The notes under the pieces are model-generated. The model made no database searches. It worked only from the letters and a program-made list of their open reading frames with translations, and had not been told where the DNA came from. Made by a program: the position numbers and the translations under genes. From NCBI RefSeq assembly GCF_005937885.2, contig NZ_CP042176.1, positions 5,451,501 through 5,515,500 of the forward strand: 64,000 nt of DNA. The letters run 5' to 3'. Positions 8,589 through 17,453 of this stretch are shown piece after piece. The stretch is from Bradyrhizobium sp. KBS0727 (lineage in GTDB: Bacteria > Pseudomonadota > Alphaproteobacteria > Rhizobiales > Xanthobacteraceae). Numbering within the stretch: position 1 is the first letter of the stretch; each line of letters opens with the position of its first letter.

Positions 8589-9536
8589 ACTGGCCAGCCA
8601 GCCCCTCGCCACCTCCGGCGCCATCCATTCGAACTCCGGCAGTTGATGCCGGAACCAGGTGAATTGCCGCTTGGCGTAATGGCGGGTGTCGGCGCGGGCG
8701 GTCTCGGCGGCGGCCTCGCGCGTGATCTCGCCCTTGAGGTGGCGGATCAGCGCCGGCACGCCATGGGCCTTCATCGCCGGCAGCAACGGATCAAGATTTC
8801 GCGATGCCAGCGCGGCGACCTCGTCCAGCGCGCCGCCCGCCAGCATCGCATCGAACCGGGCATCGATCCGGGCGTAGAGCTGGTCGCGCTCGGGGGCGAT
8901 GAACAATGCCGCAAACTCACCCGGCGGCAGCAGCGGCGGCAAGCCTTCGCGATGCCAGTCGGTCAGCGAGCGGCCGGTCGCCTCCACGACCTCCAGCGCA
9001 CGCGCAATGCGGGTGCGATCGCGCGGCTTGAGGCGCTCGGCCGAGGCCGGATCGCGCGCAGCAAGTTCGGCATGCAGCGCTTCGACGCCATCCCGCTCCA
9101 GCCGCGCGCGCACGTCCTCGCGCACGTCGGCGGCAATCGGCGGCACCGCCGACAGGCCACGCGTCAGCGCCTTGAAATACAGGCCGGAACCGCCGGTGAA
9201 GATCGGCAGGCGTCCCTCCGCGCGCGCATCAGCCAGCACCTTCGTGGCATCCGCTACCCAGGCGCCGGCGGAAAAATTCACGGCGGCATCGACATGGCCA
9301 TAAAGGCTGTGCGGCACCGCGGCCTCTTCGGCCGGCGTCGGCCGCGCCGTGATGACGCGAAGATCGCGGTAGACCTGCATGGAATCGGTGTTGATGACGA
9401 CACCGCCGGTTTTTTGCGCCAATTCGAGCGCCAGCGCCGACTTGCCGCTGGCGGTCGGCCCTGCGATAAGCACGGGCTTTCTTAGATCTTGCTTGCTCAA
9501 GTCCTGCTTGCTCAAACTTTGCGAACCCGCCTGCAT
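8523..9536 (-). CDS. miaA: tRNA dimethylallyltransferase
   Basis: This enzyme transfers a dimethylallyl group to A37 of tRNAs reading UNN codons. The Walker A-like GPTASGKS is at residues 26-33, then NTDSMQVYRDL and the later FTGGSGLYFKAL. At 337 residues it is longer than usual, because the last 20 or so residues (from V317, reading VIPGR then ANPESRD) come from a dispersed repeat that supplies the stop. The ATG at 9536 overlaps the serB start on the other strand. TTG codons within the duplicated SKQDL stretch (residues 9-18) are alternative starts, and the conserved domain begins only at residue 20. Confidence 0.92.
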   Translation of the reverse strand: MQAGSQSLSKQDLSKQDLRKPVLIAGPTASGKSALALELAQKTGGVVINTDSMQVYRDLRVITARPTPAEEAAVPHSLYGHVDAAVNFSAGAWVADATKVLADARAEGRLPIFTGGSGLYFKALTRGLSAVPPIAADVREDVRARLERDGVEALHAELAARDPASAERLKPRDRTRIARALEVVEATGRSLTDWHREGLPPLLPPGEFAALFIAPERDQLYARIDARFDAMLAGGALDEVAALASRNLDPLLPAMKAHGVPALIRHLKGEITREAAAETARADTRHYAKRQFTWFRHQLPEFEWMAPEVARGWLASVIPGREANPESRDSPGVQLHP

Positions 9537-10443
9537 GTCCCTCGTCGCCACGCTCATCTGCAATCCCGTCAACCCCGCGCTCGACTCCACCATCGTCGAC
9601 GGCGCGCTCGCCGTTCTGCCACAGCCGGGATCAGCGCAATGGCTATTCGACGGGGTGGCGGTCGATATCCCCTTCGAAGGCCAATCCTTCAATAGCCCGG
9701 CCGACATCAAGGCGATCGAGGCCCGCCTGCGCCAGGCGCGCGGCGACCTGCCGATCGACATTGTGGTGCAGCCTGTCGCGTTCCGGCGCAAGAAGCTTTT
9801 TCTGGCCGACATGGATTCCACCATGATCGGCCAGGAATGCATCGACGAGCTGGCCGATTTCGCCGGCCTGAAAGCGCACGTCGCCGCCATCACCGAGCGC
9901 GCGATGCGCGGCGAAATCGAGTTTGAACCCGCGCTGCGCGAACGCGTCGCGCTGTTGAAGGATCTGCCGGTCGGCGTGATCGACGAGGTGCTGGAAAAAC
10001 ATATTACGCTGACGCCGGGGGGCCGCGAGCTGGTTTCCACCATGCGCGCGCACGGCGCCTGGACCTGCCTGATCTCGGGCGGCTTCACGCTGTTCACCAA
10101 CGCGGTCGCCGCCAAGATCGGCTTCCAGGAGAACCGCGCCAACGAGTTGAAAGTCCACGACGGCAAACTCACCGGTGAAGTCACCGAGCCGATTTTGGGC
10201 CGCGCCACCAAACTTGCGACCCTGGTCGAGTTGCGCGAATCCTTCGATCTCGACGAGATCGACACGCTGGTGACCGGCGACGGCGCCAACGATCTCGGTA
10301 TGATCGAGGCCGCCGGCCTCGGCGTCGCCTATCACGCCAAGCCTGCGGTCGCGGCGGCCGCGGCTGCGCGGATCGATTACGGCGATCTCAGCGCGCTGTT
10401 GTACGCGCAGGGCTACCGGCGCGAGGAGTTTGTGGAGGGGTAG
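9535..10443 (+). CDS. serB: Phosphoserine phosphatase
   Basis: This enzyme carries out the last step of serine synthesis. The 302-residue protein has an N-terminal regulatory portion (about residues 1-85) and a HAD phosphatase domain with catalytic DMDST (D92, D94), ISGGF and the C-terminal GDGANDLGM metal site. The ATG at 9535 shares the palindrome CATG with the presumed miaA start, so the genes diverge with no spacer and the serB promoter must lie inside miaA or the start of one gene is misplaced. A purine-rich ribosome site is not evident. Confidence 0.94.
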   Translation: MSLVATLICNPVNPALDSTIVDGALAVLPQPGSAQWLFDGVAVDIPFEGQSFNSPADIKAIEARLRQARGDLPIDIVVQPVAFRRKKLFLADMDSTMIGQECIDELADFAGLKAHVAAITERAMRGEIEFEPALRERVALLKDLPVGVIDEVLEKHITLTPGGRELVSTMRAHGAWTCLISGGFTLFTNAVAAKIGFQENRANELKVHDGKLTGEVTEPILGRATKLATLVELRESFDLDEIDTLVTGDGANDLGMIEAAGLGVAYHAKPAVAAAAAARIDYGDLSALLYAQGYRREEFVEG

Positions 10444-10452
10444 TCCTCAACT

Positions 10453-10571
10453 GTCATCACCCGCCTTGTGCGCCATTGCGCACTGGAGCGGGTGATCCAG
10501 TATTGAGATGCGTGAGCGACGGGACCGAAAGGCCGCGGCGTACTGGATACTCCGCCTTCGCGGAGTATGAC
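10453..10571. repeat. Dispersed palindromic repeat, family B copy 2
   Basis: This element fills most of the gap between the convergent serB and degP genes. It shares the core GCCGCGGCGTACTGGAT with 5239-5338. Several nested inverted repeats are visible, for example ACTCCGCcttcGCGGAGT at the right end. No T run was seen, but the folded RNA might separate the convergent transcripts. Confidence 0.7.
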
Positions 10572-10577
10572 TGGTTA

Positions 10578-12086
10578 TTACTGCACGCTCAGCGCGACGA
10601 AGCGCAATTCGCCGTCGCCGTTGGCAACCAGTAGCAGCACCGACTTCTTGCCGTCCTTCTTGAGCTGATCGACACGCTTCTTGATATCGGCGGCATTGCT
10701 CACCGCCTCCTGCGCCACCTCGACGATGACGTCGCCGGCGGACAGCCGCTTTTCGGCGGCATCCGACGTGCCGTCGACGCCGGTGATGACCACGCCCTTG
10801 ACGCTTTCCTTGATCTTGTATTTGCCGCGCAGGTCCTTGCTCAGCGTCGCCAGATCGAGGCCCAGCGCCTTTTGCGTCACCGGCTTTTCGGCCGGCTCTT
10901 CCTTGGCCTTGGCGGCAGCCTGTTGCGCCTTGTCGTTGTCCTCGAGGCGGCCGAGCGTCACCTTGCGGGTTTCCTCATTGCCCTTGCGGATGATCACGAC
11001 ATCGACTTCCTTGCCGACCGCGGTGTCAGCCACCACGCGCGACAGGTCCTTCGGGTCCTTGACGTCCTTGCCGTCGAACTTGACCACGACGTCGCCGGGC
11101 TCGATGCCGGCAGGTTTCGCCGGGCCCTTGTCGTCGACCCCCGCCACCAGCGCACCGCGGGCGGGCTTGATGTTGAGGCTTTCGGCGATCTCGTCGGTGA
11201 CCTGCTGAATGCGCACGCCGAGCCAGCCGCGGCGCAGTTCGCCGAACTGCCGGAGCTGATCGACGACGCCGGCAACCGTTTTGGACGGCACCGCAAAACC
11301 GAGGCCGATCGAGCCGCCAGTCGGTGAAATGATCAGTGTGTTGACGCCGACCACCTCGCCCTCGAGGTTGAACAGCGGGCCGCCGGAATTGCCGCGATTG
11401 ATCGATGCGTCGGTCTGGATGTAGTTGTCGTACGGCCCCTGGCTGATGTCGCGGTTGCGCGCCGAGACGATGCCGGCCGTGACCGAGCCGCCGAGCGAAA
11501 ACGGATTGCCGATCGCGATCACCCACTCGCCGAGACGCAGCTTGTCGGAATCGCCGAACTTCACGGCGATCAGCGGTTTCACCGGCTTGAACTTCAGAAC
11601 CGCGATATCGGTCTTCTTGTCGACGCCGACCAGTTCGGCCTTGATCTTGGTGCCGTCGTTCATGATCACGTTGATCTCGTCGGCGTCGGCGATGACGTGA
11701 TTGTTGGTGACGACGATGCCCGAGGTGTCGACGATGAAGCCGGAGCCGAGCGAATTGGTCTTGCGCGGCTGCATGTCGCCGTTCTTGTCGCCGCCCTTGG
11801 GGCCGCCGCCGCGCCGGTTCTTGAAGAAGTCGTCGAAGAACTCCTCAAACGGCGAACCCGGCGGCAGTTGTGGCATCGCGCCCCGGTCGCCGCCACCTTT
11901 GGCTTCGACGGTCTGCGAGGTCGAGATGTTGACGACGGCGTCGATCACCTTCTCGGCAATGTCGGCGATGCCGTCCGGACCCCGCGCACTGGCCGGCGCA
12001 GACACCAGCATGCTGGCGGCACTGAGCGTGATCGCAAGCCCTATCAGGCGCAGGCTGCGGCTCAAGGCGGGTCTGGCAGCGGTCAT
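10578..12086 (-). CDS. degP: DegP/HtrA-type periplasmic serine endoprotease
   Basis: A 502-residue Do-family protease for envelope quality control. A signal peptide covers residues 1-35. The catalytic triad is H130 (TNNHV), D160 (TDIAVLKF) and S234 (RGNSGGPLF). Two PDZ domains follow, at about 270-365 and 405-495, joined by a charged Ala/Lys/Glu linker. A Gly/Lys-rich loop near residues 90-108 precedes the protease core. The ATG at 12086 has GGAGAGAAGC upstream. It is next to hflKC, another membrane proteolysis module. Confidence 0.93.
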   Translation of the reverse strand: MTAARPALSRSLRLIGLAITLSAASMLVSAPASARGPDGIADIAEKVIDAVVNISTSQTVEAKGGGDRGAMPQLPPGSPFEEFFDDFFKNRRGGGPKGGDKNGDMQPRKTNSLGSGFIVDTSGIVVTNNHVIADADEINVIMNDGTKIKAELVGVDKKTDIAVLKFKPVKPLIAVKFGDSDKLRLGEWVIAIGNPFSLGGSVTAGIVSARNRDISQGPYDNYIQTDASINRGNSGGPLFNLEGEVVGVNTLIISPTGGSIGLGFAVPSKTVAGVVDQLRQFGELRRGWLGVRIQQVTDEIAESLNIKPARGALVAGVDDKGPAKPAGIEPGDVVVKFDGKDVKDPKDLSRVVADTAVGKEVDVVIIRKGNEETRKVTLGRLEDNDKAQQAAAKAKEEPAEKPVTQKALGLDLATLSKDLRGKYKIKESVKGVVITGVDGTSDAAEKRLSAGDVIVEVAQEAVSNAADIKKRVDQLKKDGKKSVLLLVANGDGELRFVALSVQ

Positions 12087-12240
12087 GTCAGCTTCTCTCC
12101 AAAGGGTCGGTAGGGTCCACAGTGCGCCCGAACGGGTCCGCGGCGCAAGCATTTGAGCCGGACAATCCGGCGAAAAACCGGTTCCTGGCGGCACACGATT
12201 TCGTTGATGCAGCAGGGGTTTGCAATCAATTTAGGTGGTC

Positions 12241-12320
12241 GTCATTCCGGGGCGATGCAAAGCATCGAACCCGGAATCTCGAGATTCCGGGTCTGGTCCT
12301 TCGGACCATCCCGGAATGAC
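12241..12320. repeat. Dispersed palindromic repeat, family A copy 2
   Basis: An 80-base element with outer arms GTCATTCCGGG/CCCGGAATGAC and inner palindromes AATCTCGAGATT and GGTCCTTCGGACC. It lies between degP and DUF2065 and is noncoding here. It is the shortest copy and the best reference for the copies at 8491-8588 and 61542-61642. Confidence 0.85.
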
Positions 12321-12330
12321 AGCAAAAATC

Positions 12331-12531
12331 CTACCGCCGGACGAACCAGATCAGGACCAGACCCGCGACCGCCGATCCGATGCCGACCACCCGCAGAATA
12401 TTGTCCGGCGTTGCCAGCGCGCTCTTCATGGCACGGCGCATCCAGGCCGGGCTTGCCGCGAACATCAGGCCTTCCAGCACAAACAGGATTCCCACACCGA
12501 TGAGGAAGTCGGTGAACGCTATGGACCTCAT
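12331..12531 (-). CDS. DUF2065 small membrane protein
   Basis: A 66-residue protein with two hydrophobic segments (about residues 6-26 and 44-62) separated by a basic stretch around WMRRAMKSA. This is the DUF2065 (YjeT-like) pattern, a family often found beside hflKC, as here. The function is unknown. The ATG at 12531 is the only good start. It lies about 95 bases after the hflC stop on the same strand. Confidence 0.85.
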   Translation of the reverse strand: MRSIAFTDFLIGVGILFVLEGLMFAASPAWMRRAMKSALATPDNILRVVGIGSAVAGLVLIWFVRR

Positions 12532-12625
12532 CGGATGGCAACCTCCCGTTAGCAGCGCCTTTTTTGCGCTTATGGCAGCGAAGCGAGTTCCGCTTCGCTA
12601 CACCTTTTGTACCCCGCCGCCAACC

Positions 12626-13534
12626 TTATGGCTTCGGCGCAGCAGGCGCCGCGGCGGCTGGCGGATGCCCGGCCGGATTGGCGAAGAAGCGGAAGAACTC
12701 CGAATCCGGCCGCAGCAGGAAGCGGGTATCGTTCGACTTCAGCCCGTTCTCATAGGCCGTCATCGACCGGTAGAAGGCAAAGAAATCCGGATCCTTGCCA
12801 TAGGCCTCGGCGAACAGCCGGTTGCGTTCCGCATCGCCGGCGCCCCGTGTCTGCTCGGCGGTCGAATTGGCCTCGGCGATGATCACCGTCGCCTCACGAT
12901 CGGCCTTCGACCTGATCTCCTGCGCCTTCTGGCCGCCCTGGGCGCGGAACTCCGCCGCCTCGCGCTGCCGCTCGGTCTGCATCCGCTGGTAGACCGCCTG
13001 GCTGTTCTGCTCCGGCAAATCAGCCCGGCGGATACGCACGTCGACGACCTGAATGCCGTAACCGTCGGCCTCCTTGTCGAGCTGGTCGCGGATCCGGTTC
13101 ATCAGGGCTTCGCGCTCGTCGCGCACCACCGTGATGAAGGTGACCTCGCCCAGCACGCGGCGCAGCGACGCGTTCAATAGCGTCGTGAGCTGGATGTTGG
13201 CGGCCTGGATCGAACCGACGCTCTGGTAGAACCGCAGCGCGTTCTTGATGCGGTAGCGGGCGAACGCATCGACCACCAGCCGCTTCTGATCGGAGGCGAT
13301 CACTTCCTGCGACGGGTTTTCCAGGTCGAGGATACGCTTGTCGATCGAGATCACGCTGTCGATGAACGGCGCTTTGAAGTTCAGGCCGGGATCGGTGACG
13401 ACGCGAACGGGCTCGCCGAGCCGCACCACCAGCACCTGCTCGGTTTGTGAGACGGTGAAGACGGAGCTGTAGCCGATGATGATGACGACCAGCAGCACGA
13501 TGAGGGAGGCAATGCCTGCAACGGGGGATCTCAT
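12626..13534 (-). CDS. hflC: HflC, regulator of FtsH protease
   Basis: A 302-residue SPFH/band-7 protein. One N-terminal membrane segment (about residues 5-27) precedes the SPFH domain, which starts at VSQTEQVLVVRLGEPV. A helical region rich in Ala, Glu and Arg, with RQREAAEFRAQG, follows, and the C-terminus is Pro/Ala-rich. HflC pairs with HflK to form the large cage around FtsH in the inner membrane. The start overlaps the hflK stop by four bases, consistent with equimolar synthesis. Confidence 0.95.
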   Translation of the reverse strand: MRSPVAGIASLIVLLVVIIIGYSSVFTVSQTEQVLVVRLGEPVRVVTDPGLNFKAPFIDSVISIDKRILDLENPSQEVIASDQKRLVVDAFARYRIKNALRFYQSVGSIQAANIQLTTLLNASLRRVLGEVTFITVVRDEREALMNRIRDQLDKEADGYGIQVVDVRIRRADLPEQNSQAVYQRMQTERQREAAEFRAQGGQKAQEIRSKADREATVIIAEANSTAEQTRGAGDAERNRLFAEAYGKDPDFFAFYRSMTAYENGLKSNDTRFLLRPDSEFFRFFANPAGHPPAAAAPAAPKP

Positions 13535-14673
13535 CGCGTGCCTCCCTGCTGCGGCTGACTCGTCGTGGGCGCGGCCGGACGCCGCGGCGTCAACTCGCTG
13601 AGCGGCAGATACGGCACGATATTCTGCCCATTGCCGCCGCCGTCATAGACCAGCTTCTCGGAACCGCCGAGAACCCGTTCCATGGTCTCGAGATAAATAC
13701 GCTCTCGCGTCACGTCGGGCGCCTTCTTGTATTCGTCATAGACTTTCAGGAAGCGCGCGCTCTGGCCCTTGGCCTCGGCTACCGCCTGCTCCTTGTAGCC
13801 TTCGGCAATCTGCAGGATTTGCGCTCCGCGGCCACGCGCGTCGGGAACGACACGGTTGGCGTAGGTCTGCGCTTCGTTCTGCAGTCGCTCGAGGTCGGCG
13901 CGTGCGGCCTGCACGTCGCGGAACGCGTCGATCACCTGCGCCGGAGGGTCGACCTTCTGCATCTGCACCTGCTGCACGGCGATGCCGGAGCCGTAGCTGT
14001 CCAACGTCTTCTGCATCAGGTCCTGCACGCTCGCTTCGGTCGTGGTACGTGCGCCGGTGAGGATCGGCTGGATGTTGGCGCGGCCGACGACCTCGCGCAT
14101 CGCGCTTTCAGCCACGGCCTTCACGGTGCCTTCGGGATTCTGGATGTTGAAGAGATAATTGCCGACGCCGTCGGGTTTGATCCGCCACAGCACGGTGAAG
14201 TCGACGTCGACGATGTTCTCGTCGCCGGTCAGCATCAGGCTTTCTTCCGGCACGTCGCGCATGGTGCGGCCGCGCCGCGCCGGATCGTCGATCAGCGTCA
14301 TGCCGATCGAAATGGTGGAGACGCGCAGCGCCTTCGGCAGCAGCACAGTCTCGATCGGATAGGGCAGATGATAGTTCAGGCCGGGCTGCACCGTGCGCAC
14401 ATGCTTGCCGAAGCGCAGCACGACGCCGAGCTCTTCCGACTGGACGCGGAAAAATCCAGACAGGCCCCAGATCGCCAGCGCACCGATCAGCACCAGGGCG
14501 ATGCCCATGCCGCTGAAATGGCCGCCGGGCAGAAGCTGCTGCAGCCGGTCCTGGCCGCGGCGCAAGAGGTCCTCAAGATCGGGGGGCCTTGGCCCAACCG
14601 ATTGCGGACCGTTGCCCCACGGTCCTTTCGGACCCGAGCCCCACGGGCCCCCGCCTTGATTCTTCCACGGCAT
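13531..14673 (-). CDS. hflK: HflK, regulator of FtsH protease
   Basis: A 380-residue partner of HflC. The N-terminus is rich in Gly, Pro and Trp (residues 1-30), followed by one membrane segment near 55-75 and the SPFH domain from VQSEELGVVLRFGKHV. The C-terminal tail is Pro/Thr-rich. The 168-base gap upstream contains a perfect TTGACA on the minus strand (14815-14820) that could be the operon's -35, but the -10 is poor. Confidence 0.95.
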   Translation of the reverse strand: MPWKNQGGGPWGSGPKGPWGNGPQSVGPRPPDLEDLLRRGQDRLQQLLPGGHFSGMGIALVLIGALAIWGLSGFFRVQSEELGVVLRFGKHVRTVQPGLNYHLPYPIETVLLPKALRVSTISIGMTLIDDPARRGRTMRDVPEESLMLTGDENIVDVDFTVLWRIKPDGVGNYLFNIQNPEGTVKAVAESAMREVVGRANIQPILTGARTTTEASVQDLMQKTLDSYGSGIAVQQVQMQKVDPPAQVIDAFRDVQAARADLERLQNEAQTYANRVVPDARGRGAQILQIAEGYKEQAVAEAKGQSARFLKVYDEYKKAPDVTRERIYLETMERVLGGSEKLVYDGGGNGQNIVPYLPLSELTPRRPAAPTTSQPQQGGTR

Positions 14674-14841
14674 ATAAATCTCCTCCGCGGGGCCCGGGTC
14701 CGCCTGTTTGGGTGGGATACCCGGCCTCGCCTATCCGCCCGGCTTTATAGGGGACCGCCCGGGCCCTTACAACGCAAGCTTGGTGCTCGAAGCAGCTATG
14801 CGTGATGCCATAATTGTCAATGTAAACATTGGTTAGCGCGG

Positions 14842-15378
14842 TTAATGCCGGCCGCGTCGACGAAATGTCACATAGGAGAAATCGGCGCTGTCGTCGGGAC
14901 CAGCGGGATTCCGCTGGCGCGCGACCTCTTCCCAGTCCGCCGCATCAATTGTGGCGAAGCGCGTATCGCCCTCAGGCCGGGCGTGCACTTCGGTGATTTC
15001 CAGCCGGTCGGCGCGATCAATCGATTGCGCATAGATTTCGGCGCCGCCGATGATCGCAATGTCAGTGGCGAAACGCCGCAGCGCATCGCCGGTCGCGATC
15101 GCCATGGCATCCGCGGGCGTGCTGGTGACAACAACGCCGGCCGCGCGAAATTCAGGATCGCGCGTCACCACGATATTGGTCCGGCCGGGTAGCGGCCGGC
15201 CGATCGAGACGAAGGTCTTGCGGCCCATCACGACAGGGCGTCCAAACGTCAGCGCTTTGAAGCGCTGCAGATCGGATTTCAGCCGCCACGGCATCGCGCC
15301 GTTGGCGCCGATCACGCCGTTTTCGGCAACGGCGACGATGAGGACGGTGTGCGGGCGGGCATTTGCCGTCGCGGTCAC
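14842..15378 (-). CDS. folA: Dihydrofolate reductase
   Basis: A 178-residue enzyme that reduces dihydrofolate to tetrahydrofolate with NADPH. Family marks are VAVAENGVIGANGAMPWRL near residues 15-33, VVMGRKTF, and IIGGAEIYAQ. The GTG start at 15378 overlaps the thyA stop (GTGA). Coupling to thyA makes metabolic sense because ThyA produces the dihydrofolate that this enzyme recycles. Confidence 0.93.
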   Translation of the reverse strand: MTATANARPHTVLIVAVAENGVIGANGAMPWRLKSDLQRFKALTFGRPVVMGRKTFVSIGRPLPGRTNIVVTRDPEFRAAGVVVTSTPADAMAIATGDALRRFATDIAIIGGAEIYAQSIDRADRLEITEVHARPEGDTRFATIDAADWEEVARQRNPAGPDDSADFSYVTFRRRGRH

Positions 15379-16169
15379 ACCGCGACCTCGGCCTTGATGT
15401 GCGGGTGCGGGTCGTAGCCTTCGAGCGCGAAGTCTTCGTAGCGGAACGCGAAGATGTCCTTCACGTCGGGGTTGATCTTCATGACCGGCAACGGACGCGT
15501 CGGGCGCGTCAGTTGCAGCCGCGCCTGCTCGAGATGGTTCGAGTACAGATGCGCGTCGCCGAGCGAGTGCACGAAGTCACCGGGTTTCAGTCCCGTCACC
15601 TGCGCCACCATCATCGTCAGCAGTGCATAGGAGGCGATGTTGAAGGGCACGCCGAGGAACACGTCGGCGGAGCGCTGGTAAAGCTGGCACGACAATTTGC
15701 CGTTCGCGACGTAAAACTGGAACAGGCAGTGACAGGGCGGCAGCGCCATCTTGTCGACGTCGGCCGGGTTCCACGCGCTTACGATCAGCCGCCGCGAATC
15801 CGGATTGCGTTTGATCATCTCGACGACGTTGGAAATCTGGTCGATGCTGCGCCCGTCCGGCGCCGGCCAGGACCGCCATTGCGAACCATAGACCGGGCCG
15901 AGATCGCCATTGGCGTCGGCCCATTCGTCCCAAATCGAAACGCCGTTATCTTTTAGGTATTTGATGTTGGTGTCGCCGGCCAGAAACCAGAGCAGTTCGT
16001 GCACGATCGCCTTCAGCGGCAGCCGCTTGGTGGTCAGCATCGGAAAGCCTGCCGACAGATTGAAGCGCATCTGATGGCCGAAGATCGACAGCGTACCGGT
16101 GCCGGTGCGGTCGTGCTTCTCGGCGCCATCGGCGAGAATCCGTTCGAGCAGGTCGTGGTATTGATTCAT
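15375..16169 (-). CDS. thyA: Thymidylate synthase
   Basis: A 264-residue enzyme methylating dUMP with methylene-tetrahydrofolate. The catalytic cysteine C146 lies in LPPCHCLFQFYV. The N-terminal RTGTGTLSIFG and the nucleotide-binding QRSADVFLGVPFNIASY are intact, and the length equals that of the common bacterial enzyme. It is the first gene of a thyA-folA pair. Confidence 0.96.
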   Translation of the reverse strand: MNQYHDLLERILADGAEKHDRTGTGTLSIFGHQMRFNLSAGFPMLTTKRLPLKAIVHELLWFLAGDTNIKYLKDNGVSIWDEWADANGDLGPVYGSQWRSWPAPDGRSIDQISNVVEMIKRNPDSRRLIVSAWNPADVDKMALPPCHCLFQFYVANGKLSCQLYQRSADVFLGVPFNIASYALLTMMVAQVTGLKPGDFVHSLGDAHLYSNHLEQARLQLTRPTRPLPVMKINPDVKDIFAFRYEDFALEGYDPHPHIKAEVAV

Positions 16170-16292
16170 GGCTGACGTTTCGGGCTGTTCGGGATCGCGA
16201 ATTTAGCGGCCGGAGGCGGCAATCGACACGCCGATTCGGCTCCGGAAACCGATTATACCCGGAAAAATGATCATTCCGCTCACAAACGACAA

Positions 16293-16316
16293 GGGGCGGA
16301 ACCTGCGTCCCGCCCC
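16293..16316 (-). terminator. Probable terminator of the tctC transcript
   Basis: Arms GGGGCGG (16293-16299) and CCGCCCC (16310-16316) pair perfectly around a ten-base loop, 26 bases beyond the tctC stop on the minus strand. The tail is only moderately T-rich (TTGTCGTTTGT). Confidence 0.5.
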
Positions 16317-16341
16317 TCGCCTATCCATCTGATTGCATTGA

Positions 16342-17325
16342 TTAACTTGCGGGCTTGAGTACCGGCGTCCACTTCGCGATTTCGGCTTTGACTAAGGCCG
16401 CCAGCGCCTCCGGGGTGCGCTCCGCCGGAGCCGGGATCACGCTGCCGAGTTCGAGCAGGCGCTTGCGGACGGCCTCGTCATTGAGGGCCTTGCCGATCGC
16501 CTCGTTCAATTTGGCGATAACAGGCGCGGGCGTTCCCTTCGGCGCGAAGATCGCGTTCCACGCCTGGGCCTGGAACGCCGGAAGGCCTGCTTCTGCGGTG
16601 GTCGGAACATTTGATAGCGACGGGTTGCGCTCCGGCGTCGCCACTGCATAGGCCTTGATGGTGCCGGCGTTGATCTGCGGCACCGCGTTGACGATCTGGT
16701 CGCACATGTAATCGACCTGCCCGCCGACCAGCGCATTCATCGCAGGCCCGGTTCCGTTGAAGGGAACGCCGGTCGGCTTGATGTCGAGAACCGAATTCAG
16801 GAGCTGACACGAGACATGCGACACCGAGCCGACGCCGGCATGCGCGGCGTTCAGCTTGGCCTCGTTGGCCTTCACATAAGCGAGGAATTCCTTGAGGTCC
16901 TTCGGCGAAAAATCCTTGCGCGCCAGGATCAGGATCGGCGTGCCGGCGAGCAGGCCGACGGGTTCGAAATCCTTTTCCGGATGATAGGCGAGGCTAGGAT
17001 ACAGCGGCACCGCCGCCGCATGCGTGCCCATGTGCCCGGTAATCAACGTATAGCCGTCATTGGCGGCGCGCGCCGCGCGCGTGGTGGCGGTGGTGCCGCC
17101 GGCGCCGACCACGTTCTCGATGATGATGCTCTGGCCGAGCGTCTGCGCCATATGCGAAGTAACGAGGCGCGCGATGACGTCGGTCGGACCGCCGGCCGCG
17201 AACGGCACGATCATGGTGATGCTGCGCGTCGGATAGGTTTCCGCCTGCGCCTGCGCCACAACGCCGCACAGCGCGGCAAGCATGGCAACGCAACCGCTCG
17301 CTAGCGAGCGACCGTAACTACTCAT
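16342..17325 (-). CDS. TctC-type periplasmic solute-binding protein
   Basis: A 327-residue Bug/TctC receptor. A signal peptide ends near the AQAQA at residues 25-30. YPTRSITMIVPFAAGGPTD, the hallmark of the family, begins soon after. Such proteins feed carboxylates to TctAB permeases; the ligand cannot be inferred. The ATG at 17325 has GGAGAGAC upstream. A strong terminator lies only about 26 bases before this start, so read-through or a separate promoter is needed. Confidence 0.9.
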   Translation of the reverse strand: MSSYGRSLASGCVAMLAALCGVVAQAQAETYPTRSITMIVPFAAGGPTDVIARLVTSHMAQTLGQSIIIENVVGAGGTTATTRAARAANDGYTLITGHMGTHAAAVPLYPSLAYHPEKDFEPVGLLAGTPILILARKDFSPKDLKEFLAYVKANEAKLNAAHAGVGSVSHVSCQLLNSVLDIKPTGVPFNGTGPAMNALVGGQVDYMCDQIVNAVPQINAGTIKAYAVATPERNPSLSNVPTTAEAGLPAFQAQAWNAIFAPKGTPAPVIAKLNEAIGKALNDEAVRKRLLELGSVIPAPAERTPEALAALVKAEIAKWTPVLKPAS

Positions 17326-17350
17326 CGCTGTCTCTCCGGGAAAGCGCGTT

Positions 17351-17380
17351 AAAAAAATGCCGGCCCAACCGGCCGGCATT
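17351..17380 (-). terminator. Strong intrinsic terminator between tctA and tctC
   Basis: Perfect 10-base arms AATGCCGGCC (17356-17365) and GGCCGGCATT (17371-17380) flank a five-base loop. On the minus strand a run of seven T follows. It lies within the tctB-tctA-tctC gene run. Confidence 0.85.
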
Positions 17381-17453
17381 CTCATCTCACATCGCCGTGT
17401 CCGAAGTCGATTCGACTTCGGACTGCGGCGCGCCGACGCAGGTCAGCGCGCGG

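Noticed and set aside
9537..10289. Upstream extension of the miaA frame, antisense to serB
   Set aside because: The conserved MiaA domain begins near 9480 and the extra part is the complement of serB.
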